A DNA stretch of 64,000 bases from CAZGUX01 sp046160045 (GCA_046160045.1 JBJXGR010000089.1:1-64000); one strand, 5' to 3'; counted from the stretch's first letter, positions 1-10,270 are shown. Numbers and translations are program-made. Notes: generated from the sequence alone by a model not told the origin.

Positions 1-2050
1 GAGAGAACCGGCCGTTGTTGCGACGACAGCAGAATGGTCTCGCGGCCACTCGCCATATCGCGCAAGCGGATGGATGAGGCGTTCAGATCACTCTGTGCGT
101 AGGCCAGCCTCCCACCATCGGCGGAACTGGTCGGCAACAACTGCTGTCCTCCTGAATGAGGAAGCCGCTGAGGCTCGCCCAACAGCGTGCCCTTTGACAA
201 ATCCATCTTCAAGCTCCAGAGATGGGAAGAAAGGCTCTCGGCGGCCAGGACCATTCTCAGCTTGCCATTCACCAGGGTCGCGCGGGATCGGGAAAACTGG
301 TTGGCGCCGCTCGTCAGCCGGACCGGCGGACCCTCCGCGCTCCACGTCCGCGGGGACAATTTCAACACCCACGCGTGCCCGGCGGCATTGAACAGGATTC
401 CGTCCTTCATCCAATCGACCAGCCCGCTCTGTCTGCTCCATACGTCCCCAAGGCCCTGCTCCCTCAGAAGGGGGACAACGCCGGTCTTCACGGACCTGCC
501 ACCGCCGACCGGCGCGACCCACCAGTCCAACTCCCCGAACGCATTGCTCGATGGCGCCCCGAGGAAGATGACCGACTGGCCGTCAGGCGAGAACACGGCG
601 CCAGCCGCCCATGGTACGTCGGCGGCGAGTTGCCGCGGGGAACCTCCCGAGACTGGAAGCAGAAAGATCTTCGACTCGCCGAGAAACAACGCCGAGGTTA
701 CCGTGTAAGCGATGAAGTTGCCGTCGGGGGTGAAGCGCGGGTACCACCCTCCTCGGACCAGCAGCCGCTCCTGCCCGCCCAAGGCCGGTATCACGTAGAC
801 ACCGCCGCCATCCCGCCCGGAGCGGAAGGCGATCAGACCGCCGTCCGGCGAGAATTCGGGTTGAGTATCGTCCGATTCGTGCCGTGTGAGTTGAATCGGC
901 TCGGCGCCTTTGTTCAGCGGCTGCACCCAGAGGTCGAGGTTCTTCTGCGTGGCGCGGTCCGAGGCATAAGCCACCAGCCGTCCGTCCGGAGAGATCGCCG
1001 GCGACGTCGTCAGACCGGTCCCGCTTGTCAACTGCCGCAGTTCGAATGCCGGCCCTGGCGCCGTCGTGCGCGAACTCGACCACCACCACGCGCCGCCCGC
1101 GACCATCGCGACGCCTGCCGCCGCGGCAGCGATCCACCACCGTGCCGGCTTGCGAGATTCGTCCCGCGGAACGGACGCCGCCGGCATACGGCCGGACTCG
1201 GAATCTTCTTTCAACTCCTCGAGCGCGTTCCGCACGTCCCGCATGGAGGAATAACGCCGCTCGGTGTCCTTGCGAAGACAGCGGGCGATGATGCGGTCCA
1301 GATCGCGCGGCGCCACGGGGACGATCTCGCTCAAAGGCTTTGGGTCTTTGTTAATCACCGCCGCCAGCGTCGACATCGGCGTGTCGCCGTGAAATGCCCG
1401 CTGTCCCGCCGTCATCTCGTACAGCACCGCGCCGAAGGAGAAGACATCCGACCGCGCGTCGAGTTTCTTGCCCTCGGCCTGCTCGGGCGACATGTAGGAC
1501 ACCGTCCCCACAATGGAGCCTTCCTCAGTCTGGTTCGCCTGCGTGAGCGTCGCGTCCTGTTCGGTGGTTTCGGAGCGGTCGGTGAGTTTGGCGAGGCCGA
1601 AATCGAGCAGCTTGGGCCGCCCGTCGGCGTCGACCATGATGTTCGAGGGTTTCAGGTCGCGATGCAGAATGCCTGCGCCGTGCGCTTTGACGAGTGCGTC
1701 CGAGATGGGGATGGCGATGCGCAGCGTCTCCTCCAGCCGCAAGCCCTGGCGCGGAATGATCGCGCCGAGGGTGCGGCCCGATACGAACTCCATGGCGATG
1801 AAGTCAACGCCGTCGTCCCGGCCGATGTCGTAGATGATGACGATGTTGGGATGGTTGAGGGCGGAAGCGGCCTTGGCTTCCTGGACAAACCGCCGTCTCC
1901 GCTCGGCGTCCGCGGTCTTATCGGCGCGGAGCAATTTCAGCGCGACATACCGGTCCAGGTGGTGGTCGCGAGCCTTGTACACCGCGCCCATTCCACCTTC
2001 CCCGAGCTTTTCGACAATCTCGTAGTGAGCCAGCCTTCGGCCGATCATGG
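1..2050 (-). CDS. Ser/Thr protein kinase with TolB/WD40-like propeller (3' end outside window)
   Basis: Read on the minus strand from the ATG at 2050, the frame stays open to the left edge (683 codons), so the C-terminus is missing. The N-terminal ~270 residues are a Hanks-type kinase: glycine-rich loop GEGGMGAVY, the ALK lysine (about residue 38), HRDLKPSN catalytic loop, DFGLAKL, then GTVSYMSPEQAEGKKLDARSD. A single membrane segment follows (about WWIAAAAAGVAMVAGGAWWW), then repeated blades such as ISPDGRLVAYASDR and FSPDGGLIAFRS typical of TolB/PD40 propellers. The architecture implies a membrane kinase with an external propeller sensor; its ligand and targets are unknown. It is paralogous to the kinase at 7568-10219 and points the opposite way. 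Confidence 0.93.
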
Positions 2051-2221
2051 AGTGTCTCGCTATTATAGTTCAGGCCCAACCGATCGCCGGCGAAGTGCCG
2101 CGGGGCGACAGCGGTGGGGTGGATGCCTTGCTTGACAAAAACCACGCAGCTCCATTACTGGGGGAAGCCCTCCCTTGCGGTCGGGCCTCGGATTGGGTGA
2201 ACAGCGTTGAGGCTGGGCTGG

Positions 2222-2470
2222 TTACGAGGACCGGAAGATCCGCGAGAAGAAGCCCGGCTTTCGCGGTTCCACCATCTCCGGCAAGGGGCTCGCCGGCGAA
2301 TCCGTTGGCGGGTTCAGGATCCACTCCTCGGCCAGATCCCGTAACTCCCGGTCGATGAGGCGTCGATCAATGGCTATGCCGAGCAGCGAGTCGCCCTTCT
2401 CGCGGCGGCGATCGTCGAGTCTGTCAACTATCGCCTTGGCCGTCTCCAGCCGCTCACGTGTGGAAAGCAT
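2222..2470 (-). CDS. Small hypothetical protein (82 aa)
   Basis: I do not recognise a family. The 82-residue product starts MLSTRERLETAKAIVDRL, is rich in Arg/Glu/Asp and looks amphipathic-helical through residue ~50, then turns Pro-rich and ends in a basic KPGFFSRIFRSS tail. A purine-rich stretch (GGAG, then AAAGAAG) precedes the ATG. It lies 54 bp downstream of the propeller gene ending at 2525, on the same strand, so it could be the last gene of that transcript. No signal peptide or membrane segment is visible. Confidence 0.5.
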   Translation of the reverse strand: MLSTRERLETAKAIVDRLDDRRREKGDSLLGIAIDRRLIDRELRDLAEEWILNPPTDSPASPLPEMVEPRKPGFFSRIFRSS

Positions 2471-2524
2471 TCTTCTTTACCTGCTCCGACGCAACTCTGC
2501 GCGTCTATGTGACGAAAGATCGCC

Positions 2525-4687
2525 CTATCGCGTTACCGTCTTCTCCGTATTCTGATTGTCGACCTCGTCGGTTACCCGAACGGCCAGTGTGTGCTCGCCG
2601 GGCCCAACGGGACTCAGCATAACGTCAAATTCGATGTCTCTCGCATCAGCCAGCTTTCCGGCCGGCGCCGCCAGGGTCCACTCTCCGCCGTCGATCGAGT
2701 ATTCCGCCTTGGTGATCACGGTGAGGGCATCCGACGCCTTCCACGTCAGGCGAAGCCCCTGGCCGGCCCGGGCGGCGGCGAGTCCGCTAATCCTGGGTGC
2801 CGAGTTGTCGATCAAAAAGGATTCACTTTCCTGCTGCCCGGTGAGCGCTTCGCCGGCCGGATTGGACGGCGCGTCGCTGGCGGTGACGCGCAGCCGGTAA
2901 TAACCGTCCGCGAACGCGGTGGAATCCCAGCAATAGTAAGCCTCGCGCAGGTGTTCCTTCAGGAGCTTCCATGCGGATTCGTTCTGGCCGCGGATTTCGA
3001 CACGGTAGACGAGCGTGTCCCCGTTCAGATCGGCCGCTTTCCACCGGGCGCCGGTGAATCCCTTCGCGTAGGTCATGGTCGGGAACGTCGAAGAACTGCT
3101 ACGGCTGGAACTGGACCGGACCGACTGGCCGAACGAGGGCAGCGTCAGCGTCTTTGCCGCACTCGAGGTCGAGGGCGCCGGAAAGCGGTAGTTCGTGGGC
3201 GTTTCCTCAATCATCTCCACCTGTGGCGCGACGTTCTTCGGCAGGTAGGCCACTTCCACCCACTCGAGTTCGGGCGAAGCGGTGCCGGAGCCGGTCAGGG
3301 TGGCCTTCCACTGGAAGAAGCGGGCCGCCGGGGTCCCGACGCGCGCGCCCTCGGTAGAGACAACCGGAGACGACCAGGCGCTCCACGTCTGGCGCGGCCG
3401 GTCGACGTTGCCGCTACGCGCGGTCAACGCGATCCCGCCGCCGTCCAGATTGCCCTTGTACCGGAGTTTTCCCCATGCCGAAAACACCTCCGCGTCCAGG
3501 ACCTCGCTTTCAATCGAGCCCTCGCGCGCGAAGCGCGGCCCGAGTTGAAAGACCTTCCCGGGATTACCGGTGGCCGTATAGACCCGGCCGGCGGCGGTGG
3601 CGAACGCTGTGATCTGCGTCGGCGGCGCGCTCCAAAGCGCCGTATACAACTGGTCGGAATCCAGACGGTAAATCGTGCCCTTGTTGCCGGTGCCGATCAG
3701 CGGTATGCCTTTGCTGTCGAAACCAATCGCATAGACAATCTCCTGCGGGTGAGTCCAGATCTTGCGCGGGTAGCCGTCCGGTTCGATGCGCACCACTTCC
3801 GACCCGCCCGCGATGACGGTGGCCGGGGGAGGCGGCGGTGGGGTCGTGGTCGAGGGCGCTCGCGGCGTCATACCGGCCGGAGGCGGGGGCGGCGTGATCG
3901 TCAACATTGAAGGCGCGACCGCGGGTCCCTTGTTCCCCACCGCGGCGGCGAGAATCGATCCGTCCTTCGACACGGCCAACGCCGTCACTTCCCTCTTCCC
4001 CAGTTGATGTAAAACGAACCCCTTCCCGTCGGCGCCAACCCGAAGAACCAACCCCGAAGGTTCCGTGCCGACCAGCACGTTGTCGTTCTTGTCCACGGCG
4101 AGCGAACGGGCGTGCGTCTCCTCCGTCTTGTAGAGAACCGAACCGGCGCCCGCCGCGGTGACCCGGTGGACCTCGCCGCGGTCCCCTGTCCCGACAAACA
4201 ATTCGCCTTTCGAATTGAAGGCCAGAGCCCAGATGTATTTGGCCTTGGGGTCGTAGTAGACGGTGGAGGTCCCGTCAGCGGCGACGCGATAGACTTTGCC
4301 GTCGGGCGCCGTGGCGACAAACACCTGATCCTGCTTGCTGATGACAATCGACTGGATCTGGAGCTCGCTGAATTCCTTGATGATCTTAGACTCGCCGGAA
4401 GCGCTGATGCGGATCAGTTTCGCACCCGGACCCCCGCCGGCGTAGACATTGCCCTTCGAGTCGAGCGCCAGCGCCCAGAGATACGCGGACGCCGAGTCGT
4501 GCAGTTCCTTGGATTCGGGAGAGAGAGACAGCCGGCCGTCGCTGCGGAGAGCCAGGTTCTTGAGCGTGCCCTTCTCGAACTCGGCCTTGGTGGACTGCTG
4601 CCAGAACTCGGTCTCGACGGCAAGGCCCGCCGTGGCGCACAAAATCACAAGGGCGGTCCGGCCCGCCAGCATTCGGTGTCGGTTCAT
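2525..4687 (-). CDS. Exported beta-propeller protein with C-terminal Ig/FnIII-like region
   Basis: The 720-residue product has a signal peptide (MNRHRMLAGRTALVILCATAGLAVE). Residues ~60-380 contain repeated blades of the form WALALDSKGNVYAGG, WALAFNSKGELFVGT and YAIGFDSKGIPLIGT, as in NHL/SMP-30-like propellers, interrupted by a Pro-rich loop (~PPPPPAGMTPRAPSTTTPPPPPP). The C-terminal ~300 residues look like beta-sandwich modules, for example TASDAPSNPAGEALTGQQES and an FDVMLSPVGPGEHTLAVRVTD segment near the end. The start is 3 bp after the stop of the S55-like gene, so the two are almost certainly co-transcribed. The function is unknown; I infer an extracellular or periplasmic scaffold or sensor. 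Confidence 0.9.
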   Translation of the reverse strand: MNRHRMLAGRTALVILCATAGLAVETEFWQQSTKAEFEKGTLKNLALRSDGRLSLSPESKELHDSASAYLWALALDSKGNVYAGGGPGAKLIRISASGESKIIKEFSELQIQSIVISKQDQVFVATAPDGKVYRVAADGTSTVYYDPKAKYIWALAFNSKGELFVGTGDRGEVHRVTAAGAGSVLYKTEETHARSLAVDKNDNVLVGTEPSGLVLRVGADGKGFVLHQLGKREVTALAVSKDGSILAAAVGNKGPAVAPSMLTITPPPPPAGMTPRAPSTTTPPPPPPATVIAGGSEVVRIEPDGYPRKIWTHPQEIVYAIGFDSKGIPLIGTGNKGTIYRLDSDQLYTALWSAPPTQITAFATAAGRVYTATGNPGKVFQLGPRFAREGSIESEVLDAEVFSAWGKLRYKGNLDGGGIALTARSGNVDRPRQTWSAWSSPVVSTEGARVGTPAARFFQWKATLTGSGTASPELEWVEVAYLPKNVAPQVEMIEETPTNYRFPAPSTSSAAKTLTLPSFGQSVRSSSSRSSSSTFPTMTYAKGFTGARWKAADLNGDTLVYRVEIRGQNESAWKLLKEHLREAYYCWDSTAFADGYYRLRVTASDAPSNPAGEALTGQQESESFLIDNSAPRISGLAAARAGQGLRLTWKASDALTVITKAEYSIDGGEWTLAAPAGKLADARDIEFDVMLSPVGPGEHTLAVRVTDEVDNQNTEKTVTR

Positions 4688-4690
4688 GGG

Positions 4691-6547
4691 TTATCGGACG
4701 TTCAGCTTGAGCGAGTAGCTTCCCGAGATCACGTAGTCGAAGGGAATCGCCGTCTGTTCGTGGGTACTTTCCGGCGTCGTGAGCAAAGCGCGGTTGGACG
4801 CCCTTCCAGCCTGCATCACGTTCAACACGGACGCCGGCAGGCTCGGCATCGTCTTGTCGTCGTAGTACGCCGTGGGCGCCGATTGTACCAGCGACACATA
4901 GAGCTTGGAATTGCTTCGTTCCTGGTTGATCAGGTTGACCGTTTCGGGAAGATCGATGTAGCGGTTGGCCATTCCGGCAACCGTCTGGATGCGATTGAGA
5001 GTATCGGCATCGCTAAGAAGAATCCGGTGCGAGCCGGCAGGCATGGTCTCCGGAATTCGCACTTCGAAGTCGCGCTCGATCCGCCCGCCGCGGTAAGGCC
5101 GCAGGAATACCTTCACTTTCACCTTGTCGCCGGGGCGGGTGTCGCCATCGGAGAGCCAGGCGCCTTCGATTCCGGCCACGCGCCGCTGCGGCAGCAGATC
5201 GATGCTCACGTTGACGCGCTTGAGCTTCGGTGTCGTCACCGAGTTGAGGTACAGACGATTGAACTTGTCGCCCCACCAGCCCGCCAGCAGCATGGGTGCG
5301 GGCATCGGCATTTCGCTCGACGCCTGCATGGTGGCGAGCGAGAGGTTCGGCTGCCCGTCGAGTTCCACGCTCCCGCTCAGGCGATACGTCGCCTCATCCC
5401 TGAACTCGTTCAAGCCGGAGATGGAGTTGAACAGCGTGATCATCATCAGGTAGGGCGTCCATTTCTGCTGGACAAAGACATTGAAGCGGAACTTCTTTTC
5501 CGCCCGCACGGCGGCGCCATCGCCGAAGGAGCGGACATTGACGTCCACGGGAATCATGGCCGATTCGACGCCGAGTTCGCCCATGATGCCGCTGTGGCGG
5601 TCCTGGCGAAGCGCGCCGACGATTTCGGTGGCGTTGGCGATCTTAAACGGCGAAAACTGGGAAGCCAGCACCATCAGGACTTCGCCGCCGCTCATCGGCA
5701 TGTCGACGGGTCCCAGGTTGAAGAACGGATGTCCGAATCCGAGCACACGCTTGCCGTCGTTGTAGGTCACCGTGCCCAGTCCGGTGACGTTCATGTCGCC
5801 GGAAACCAGCACGCCGGCGATGGGCTCCCCCGGAGCGAGCGCAGTCCTCCAGGTGGCCGCGGGCTTGGTGCTATAGAGAGCCCCGGCGGCGCCGCCCTGG
5901 ACGGCGCTCACTCCCATCTGCCGGAACAGTGGCCCGAATTCCTGCAGCACCGAGTCGTGGAAGCCGGAAAAAATCAACGGCGTTTCGATCGGCGTCATTA
6001 ACGGAGGGTTGTTCAGCAACGAGGGCGACGCGCCCGCGGCCACGGCCTGTGCGAGCAATTCGCTCGGGATGGCAAGTTCGGCTCGTTTGGCTCCCGCGCC
6101 GGGGACCCGTGCATTCGCGGGACGGGAAGCGTCGAGATCGTTGATCTCCAGCATCAGCTCAATCGGGGTGATGCCGCAGATGGCATCCGGCGAGAAGACG
6201 CTCAGCCGCAGCGCGACGGCGCCGATCAGCTTGCCATCGATATAGACCGGGCTTCCGCTCATGCCGCCGGCGACATTGGTGCGGGCCGCTTTGCCACCCA
6301 TCTTGGCGAGGATGATGTCCTGTTTGGGTCCCCAGGAATTTTTCCAGAGGCCGATAATCTCGATCGGGACGGGCTCGGCTTCCCTGCCGACAAACACGGT
6401 CCACGCCGTGCCCTTCATGCCGGGCTTGAGTTCGGCGGACTTCATGATCTGGACGGGACCTGCCTTGGGAGGCGAGCCCGCCGGTTGCGCCGGCAGCAAA
6501 CAGCAGGCCGCGATTGCCAGAGCGGCCGCAGCGAAAGGCGACTTCAT
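4691..6547 (-). CDS. SpoIVB-type (S55) peptidase-domain exported protein
   Basis: I chose the ATG at 6547, giving 618 residues, because it opens directly into a signal peptide (MKSPFAAAALAIAACCLLPA); an upstream in-frame start would add a 42-residue Arg-rich leader that looks untranslated. Residues ~30-230 match the S55 peptidase fold of SpoIVB: KPGMKGTAWTVF, then GGMSGSPVYIDGKLIGAVA, where the Ser of GMSG (about residue 97) would be the nucleophile, and later LGFGHPFFNLG supplying a His. The remaining ~350 residues are an unassigned beta-rich region. In sporulating bacteria S55 peptidases cleave a membrane partner; this organism's substrate is unknown. It is the first gene of the pair with the propeller protein 3 bp downstream. 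Confidence 0.88.
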   Translation of the reverse strand: MKSPFAAAALAIAACCLLPAQPAGSPPKAGPVQIMKSAELKPGMKGTAWTVFVGREAEPVPIEIIGLWKNSWGPKQDIILAKMGGKAARTNVAGGMSGSPVYIDGKLIGAVALRLSVFSPDAICGITPIELMLEINDLDASRPANARVPGAGAKRAELAIPSELLAQAVAAGASPSLLNNPPLMTPIETPLIFSGFHDSVLQEFGPLFRQMGVSAVQGGAAGALYSTKPAATWRTALAPGEPIAGVLVSGDMNVTGLGTVTYNDGKRVLGFGHPFFNLGPVDMPMSGGEVLMVLASQFSPFKIANATEIVGALRQDRHSGIMGELGVESAMIPVDVNVRSFGDGAAVRAEKKFRFNVFVQQKWTPYLMMITLFNSISGLNEFRDEATYRLSGSVELDGQPNLSLATMQASSEMPMPAPMLLAGWWGDKFNRLYLNSVTTPKLKRVNVSIDLLPQRRVAGIEGAWLSDGDTRPGDKVKVKVFLRPYRGGRIERDFEVRIPETMPAGSHRILLSDADTLNRIQTVAGMANRYIDLPETVNLINQERSNSKLYVSLVQSAPTAYYDDKTMPSLPASVLNVMQAGRASNRALLTTPESTHEQTAIPFDYVISGSYSLKLNVR

Positions 6548-6638
6548 CAGGTAGAGGACTCCGTGCCTACCATTGTACCTGCCGCGGCGGCTTCTCCGGT
6601 CCCTATGATTCAGGTGACTCTGCTCCGTCCGATCGGAA

Positions 6639-6658
6639 CCGCACCCGGAAGGGTGCGG
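6639..6658. terminator. Perfect 8-bp GC-rich hairpin
   Basis: CCGCACCC and GGGTGCGG pair perfectly around a GGAA loop. It lies 49 bp beyond the stop of the minus-strand gene ending at 6707 and ahead of the S55 gene, so it could end that upstream transcript. There is no clear U-tract on either strand, so intrinsic termination is only a guess. Confidence 0.45.
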
Positions 6659-6664
6659 AAACGC

Positions 6665-6687
6665 CGGTCGCATGTATGCGACCCCTA
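6665..6687. repeat. Short palindromic interspersed repeat (GCATGTATGCG type)
   Basis: GGTCGCATGTATGCGACC followed by CCTAC is a near-perfect palindrome. Almost the same sequence recurs at 53007-53031 (GGGCCGCATGTATGCGACCC then TTAC). Both copies are intergenic and between same-strand genes. I read it as a member of a dispersed non-coding repeat family. Confidence 0.6.
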
Positions 6688-6706
6688 CAATAGAGGTCGA
6701 GCCTGT

Positions 6707-7447
6707 TCAGTTCGCCGGCATGTAGCTGAACTCGGGGCGATAGCGAACAATTGTGCGCTCGCGCGAGTCCAGAGCCTCGCTCATTTTCCTGATGAATTCA
6801 TCGTACTTTGCCCCCATGGCCTTTCGGAAATCCTCAACAAAGGTGATCTCGGCCAGCGACGAGTAACCGATGTACACGATGAACTCATAGGTGTTGCCGC
6901 CATAGGTGACGCGGCTGACCCGGAAGGCCTTGGCTTTCCCCATTCGTTTGAACGCAGCGCCCGCTTCCTTCGTAAGCGCCCTGTATTCCCTGGTCTTTCC
7001 CGGCTTCACGCGATCGATGGTGACCGTGGCAAAAGGATCGGGGGCGTCGTTCGGTGTATCGTCCCAGCTTTCCTCGGGCTGACTGGTGATGATGAGGACT
7101 TCATTACGTCCCGAGGAATTGCGGAGGCGGCTCATGCGCCCTGCGCGCTGCATTTCCGTTCCCTGTTTTTGAAGCCAGGTGTCTCCGGTGAGCTGGTCGA
7201 GTCCGCTCAACGGCACCCGCATGTAAAACATCTGGACACCGGCGAGGCTGGTCCAGCAGTGACGCGCGAAGGAGGCTTTGTTGGCCTTGTAGATTTCGGC
7301 GGTGTCCCGCTGAACGGCGAAGAACTCGGCGGTGCTATCGAGCGGGACCTCGGTCCGGTAGAGCCGCGACATTTGAGGCTGATCCTGGGCGAGCGCCGCC
7401 ACGGACAGCGAGAGAGTCAGCAGGACAAACTGGGCTGGGGTTTGCAT
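6707..7447 (-). CDS. Secreted hypothetical protein (246 aa)
   Basis: The ATG at 7447 was chosen because it begins a clean signal peptide (MQTPAQFVLLTLSLSVAALAQ); the longer frame adds 48 residues that overlap the divergent kinase start. The mature ~227 residues have no catalytic motif that I recognise. The C-terminal part (GKTREYRALTKEAGAAFKRM ... GGNTYEFIVYIGYSSLAE) has the look of a dimeric alpha/beta-barrel (NIPSNAP-like) fold, but that is a weak impression. It is divergent from the kinase at 7568, with a 120-bp shared promoter region. Confidence 0.75.
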   Translation of the reverse strand: MQTPAQFVLLTLSLSVAALAQDQPQMSRLYRTEVPLDSTAEFFAVQRDTAEIYKANKASFARHCWTSLAGVQMFYMRVPLSGLDQLTGDTWLQKQGTEMQRAGRMSRLRNSSGRNEVLIITSQPEESWDDTPNDAPDPFATVTIDRVKPGKTREYRALTKEAGAAFKRMGKAKAFRVSRVTYGGNTYEFIVYIGYSSLAEITFVEDFRKAMGAKYDEFIRKMSEALDSRERTIVRYRPEFSYMPAN

Positions 7448-7567
7448 AGGCGAGCAGTATAGCCGAAAAGGGGGACTAAAGTCTCTGTGTGCTGAAGCGC
7501 GCGCCACGCGGCCCGTCTCTTCAAACCGGCGGAAAGGAGGGTGTGAGATAATCCCCCTACGATTCAG

Positions 7568-10219
7568 ATGACCGGCCAAACTCTGGGACACTATCAGATC
7601 CTCGAAAAACTAGGCTCCGGCGGCATGGGCGACGTTTACAAGGCCCGCGATACACGCCTCAACCGCCTGGTCGCGATCAAGGTGCTGCCCCCGGATAAAG
7701 TCGCTAATCCCGACCGCAAGCGCCGCTTTATTCAGGAAGCGCAGGCGGCTTCGGCACTCAACCACCCCAACATCGTCATCATCCATGACATCCAGGAAGC
7801 GGGCGGCGTCACCTTCCTGGTGATGGAGTACATCGCCGGCAAGACGCTCGACGCGGCCATTCCCCGTCAGGGCATGCGGTTGGGCGAAGCGCTCAAGTTG
7901 GCCATTCCCATCGCCGACGGCCTAGCCAAGGCGCACTCCGCCGGCATTATTCATCGCGACGTGAAACCGGCGAACGTCATGATCGCCGAGGACGGCCGCG
8001 TGAAGATCCTCGACTTCGGTCTCGCCAAGCTCACCGAAGTGGGAAGCATCACTGAAGAGGATGCTACCCGAACGGTCGGAGCCCATACCGAAGAGGGCGC
8101 GATCCTCGGCACCATCTCCTATATGTCGCCGGAACAGGCCGAAGGCAAGAAGTTGGACGCGCGGAGCGACATCTTCAGCTTCGGCGCAATGTTCTACGAG
8201 ATGTTGACGGGGCGCAAAGCCTTTCAGGGCGAGTCGCGTATTTCGACTCTTTCGGCCATCCTGAGGGAGGACCCGAAACCGCCCGAAAACCTGCCCGCCG
8301 AGGTGGATCGCATCCTGCGGCGCTGCCTGCGCAAGGACCCGGCGCGGCGGTTCCACAGCATGGTGGATGTGAAGGTGGAACTCGAGGAGGTGCGGGAGGA
8401 ATCCGATTCGGGCAAGCTCAGCGCACCCGTCGCGGTGGCTCCGGCGAAGCGGAATTGGATTCCTCTGGTGGCTCTGGGATCGCTGCTGGTGGCCGCGGTA
8501 GCGGGAATGGCCTGGTACGCCAACCGGCCCAAGCCCGCACCGGAACTCCGCCTGCGCCAGTTGACCGCCGACAGCGGGCTGAGCACGACTCCCGCTCTCT
8601 CGCCAGACGGTAAGCTGGTCGCCTACGCCTCGGATCGCGCCGGAGAAGGAAATCTTGATCTGTGGGTTCAGCCTCTGACCGAGGGCGCGCGGCCGATACG
8701 CCTCACGAAGGATCTGTCCGACGACCAGGATCCTTCGTTCTCCCCCGATGGCGGCCTGATCGCGTTTCGCTCGAATCGCGGCGATGGCGGCATCTACCTG
8801 GTTCCCTCGCTGGGCGGCGACGAGCGCCTGCTGGTACGCGGCGGCCATTACCCTCGATTCTCGCCGGATGGGCAGTGGGTTGCCTACTCGTCGAGTCTCA
8901 CCGACCTCACGGAGTCCAAGGTATTTGTCGTCCCGGCGGCGGGAGGCTCGCCCAAACAGGTAGGCGCGGATATTCCTGTTGCGCTGGGGCCTGTCTGGTC
9001 GCCGGATGGGAAGAGTCTGCTCGTCACGGGGCAGGATGGCGTGGGAGATCGAAATTCCCGAAACTTCTGGCTCGCGCCGGTGGCCGGTGGCAAATCCCGG
9101 AAGACCGAAATCGCAACCCTTCTGACCGGGAACAGGCTCTCGCTGTTCAGCGGGATGGACTGGCGCGGTCAGTCCCTGCTCTTTACCGGAAGATCCAGCG
9201 TCTGGGCATTGGATTTGGAACCGGGTTCGTTCAAGTCCGGGAACCTGCGCAAGATCACGACAGGTACGGCAAGTCTTCGGGGTGTTCGTGGAACCGAAAC
9301 GCGTTTCGTCTTTTCGTCCGGTATGGACTCCGACCACCTCTGGACCCTTCCCCTGGACTTGAACACGGGCAAAGTCACCGGTCCCTTGCAGGCGGTCTCT
9401 CACTCCGGCGGCAGTCAATGGGCCCCGGCGTCGTCGTCGGACGGAAGAGTCCTGGCATATACCCAGTTAAACCCTGGCGGTGGCGAACTGAGGGTTCGCG
9501 ACAACGGCTCGGGCCGGGAGTCGGTGCTCGTCACTCGGCAGGCTCGTCCGAAGGTTTCGCCCGACGGATCCAGAGTTGCGTATGCGGCGTTTGTAAGCGG
9601 TTCCGGCGCGATCTATCTCATGGATGCCGCCGGAGGGCAGGCCAGAAAGCTGGTCGACTTCGAAAAGGGCGGCCAGATCTACGGTTGGACCGCGGACGGC
9701 AACGCACTGGTCTTCTACCGGAATGCCCCGATCCGATTCTTCCTGTACGACCTGAATACCGGCAAGGAGCGAGAGATGATCTCGCACCCGAAACTCGATG
9801 TTCACGGCGCCGAGCCATCGCCCGACCGGAAATGGGTTGCGTTTCATTTTCCGGCGGTCGCGAACCATCCTGTAAAGATCGCACCCCTGCGCGAAGGCCG
9901 CGCCGCCGGTGAGTCCGAGTGGATCACGGTTGCAGAATACCCGGGCCGCAACGTCCGTCCCTGGTGGTCGCCGGATGGGAACCTGTTGTACTTCCTCTCC
10001 ATGAAGGACAACTATCCCGATATCTGGGCGCAACGGCTGCACCCGGTGACGAAGCGCCCCGTGGGTGACGCGTTCGCGGTCTATCATTTCCACGAAACCC
10101 GCAAAGCGCCGAATATTTACGGGGCGGCGAGCTTCGGGCCGGCGATCGGCAGGAATCAGATCACGTTTTCGCTTCTCGATCAGTCCGCGAACATCTGGAT
10201 CGCCGAGCAGATGCAATAA
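7568..10219 (+). CDS. Ser/Thr protein kinase with TolB/WD40-like propeller
   Basis: The complete 883-residue product has an N-terminal kinase (1-~275): GSGGMGDVYKA loop, Lys38 in VAIKVL, HRDVKPAN (His129, Asp131), DFG (Asp149), then GTISYMSPEQAEGKKLDARS. One membrane helix follows near residues 297-318 (WIPLVALGSLLVAAVAGMAW). The outer ~560 residues carry PD40/TolB blades such as LSPDGKLVAYASDRAG, FSPDGGLIAFRSN and WSPDGKSLLVTG. All catalytic residues are present, so it should be an active membrane kinase sensing through its propeller. It is a close paralogue of the kinase at 1-2050. The start codon is preceded by a purine-rich AGGAGGG about 30 nt upstream, further than usual. Confidence 0.95.
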   Translation: MTGQTLGHYQILEKLGSGGMGDVYKARDTRLNRLVAIKVLPPDKVANPDRKRRFIQEAQAASALNHPNIVIIHDIQEAGGVTFLVMEYIAGKTLDAAIPRQGMRLGEALKLAIPIADGLAKAHSAGIIHRDVKPANVMIAEDGRVKILDFGLAKLTEVGSITEEDATRTVGAHTEEGAILGTISYMSPEQAEGKKLDARSDIFSFGAMFYEMLTGRKAFQGESRISTLSAILREDPKPPENLPAEVDRILRRCLRKDPARRFHSMVDVKVELEEVREESDSGKLSAPVAVAPAKRNWIPLVALGSLLVAAVAGMAWYANRPKPAPELRLRQLTADSGLSTTPALSPDGKLVAYASDRAGEGNLDLWVQPLTEGARPIRLTKDLSDDQDPSFSPDGGLIAFRSNRGDGGIYLVPSLGGDERLLVRGGHYPRFSPDGQWVAYSSSLTDLTESKVFVVPAAGGSPKQVGADIPVALGPVWSPDGKSLLVTGQDGVGDRNSRNFWLAPVAGGKSRKTEIATLLTGNRLSLFSGMDWRGQSLLFTGRSSVWALDLEPGSFKSGNLRKITTGTASLRGVRGTETRFVFSSGMDSDHLWTLPLDLNTGKVTGPLQAVSHSGGSQWAPASSSDGRVLAYTQLNPGGGELRVRDNGSGRESVLVTRQARPKVSPDGSRVAYAAFVSGSGAIYLMDAAGGQARKLVDFEKGGQIYGWTADGNALVFYRNAPIRFFLYDLNTGKEREMISHPKLDVHGAEPSPDRKWVAFHFPAVANHPVKIAPLREGRAAGESEWITVAEYPGRNVRPWWSPDGNLLYFLSMKDNYPDIWAQRLHPVTKRPVGDAFAVYHFHETRKAPNIYGAASFGPAIGRNQITFSLLDQSANIWIAEQMQ

Positions 10220-10270
10220 GGAGCCTGGCGGATGTGCCGCTATTTGTGACGCGGGCACGTGCCTGCGGAG

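Noticed and set aside
222..2135. Long plus-strand ORF (637 codons) over the first kinase
   Set aside because: It mirrors the minus-strand kinase with a high-GC shadow frame; translation is Arg/Pro/His-rich with no family motif, whereas the minus strand gives a full kinase.
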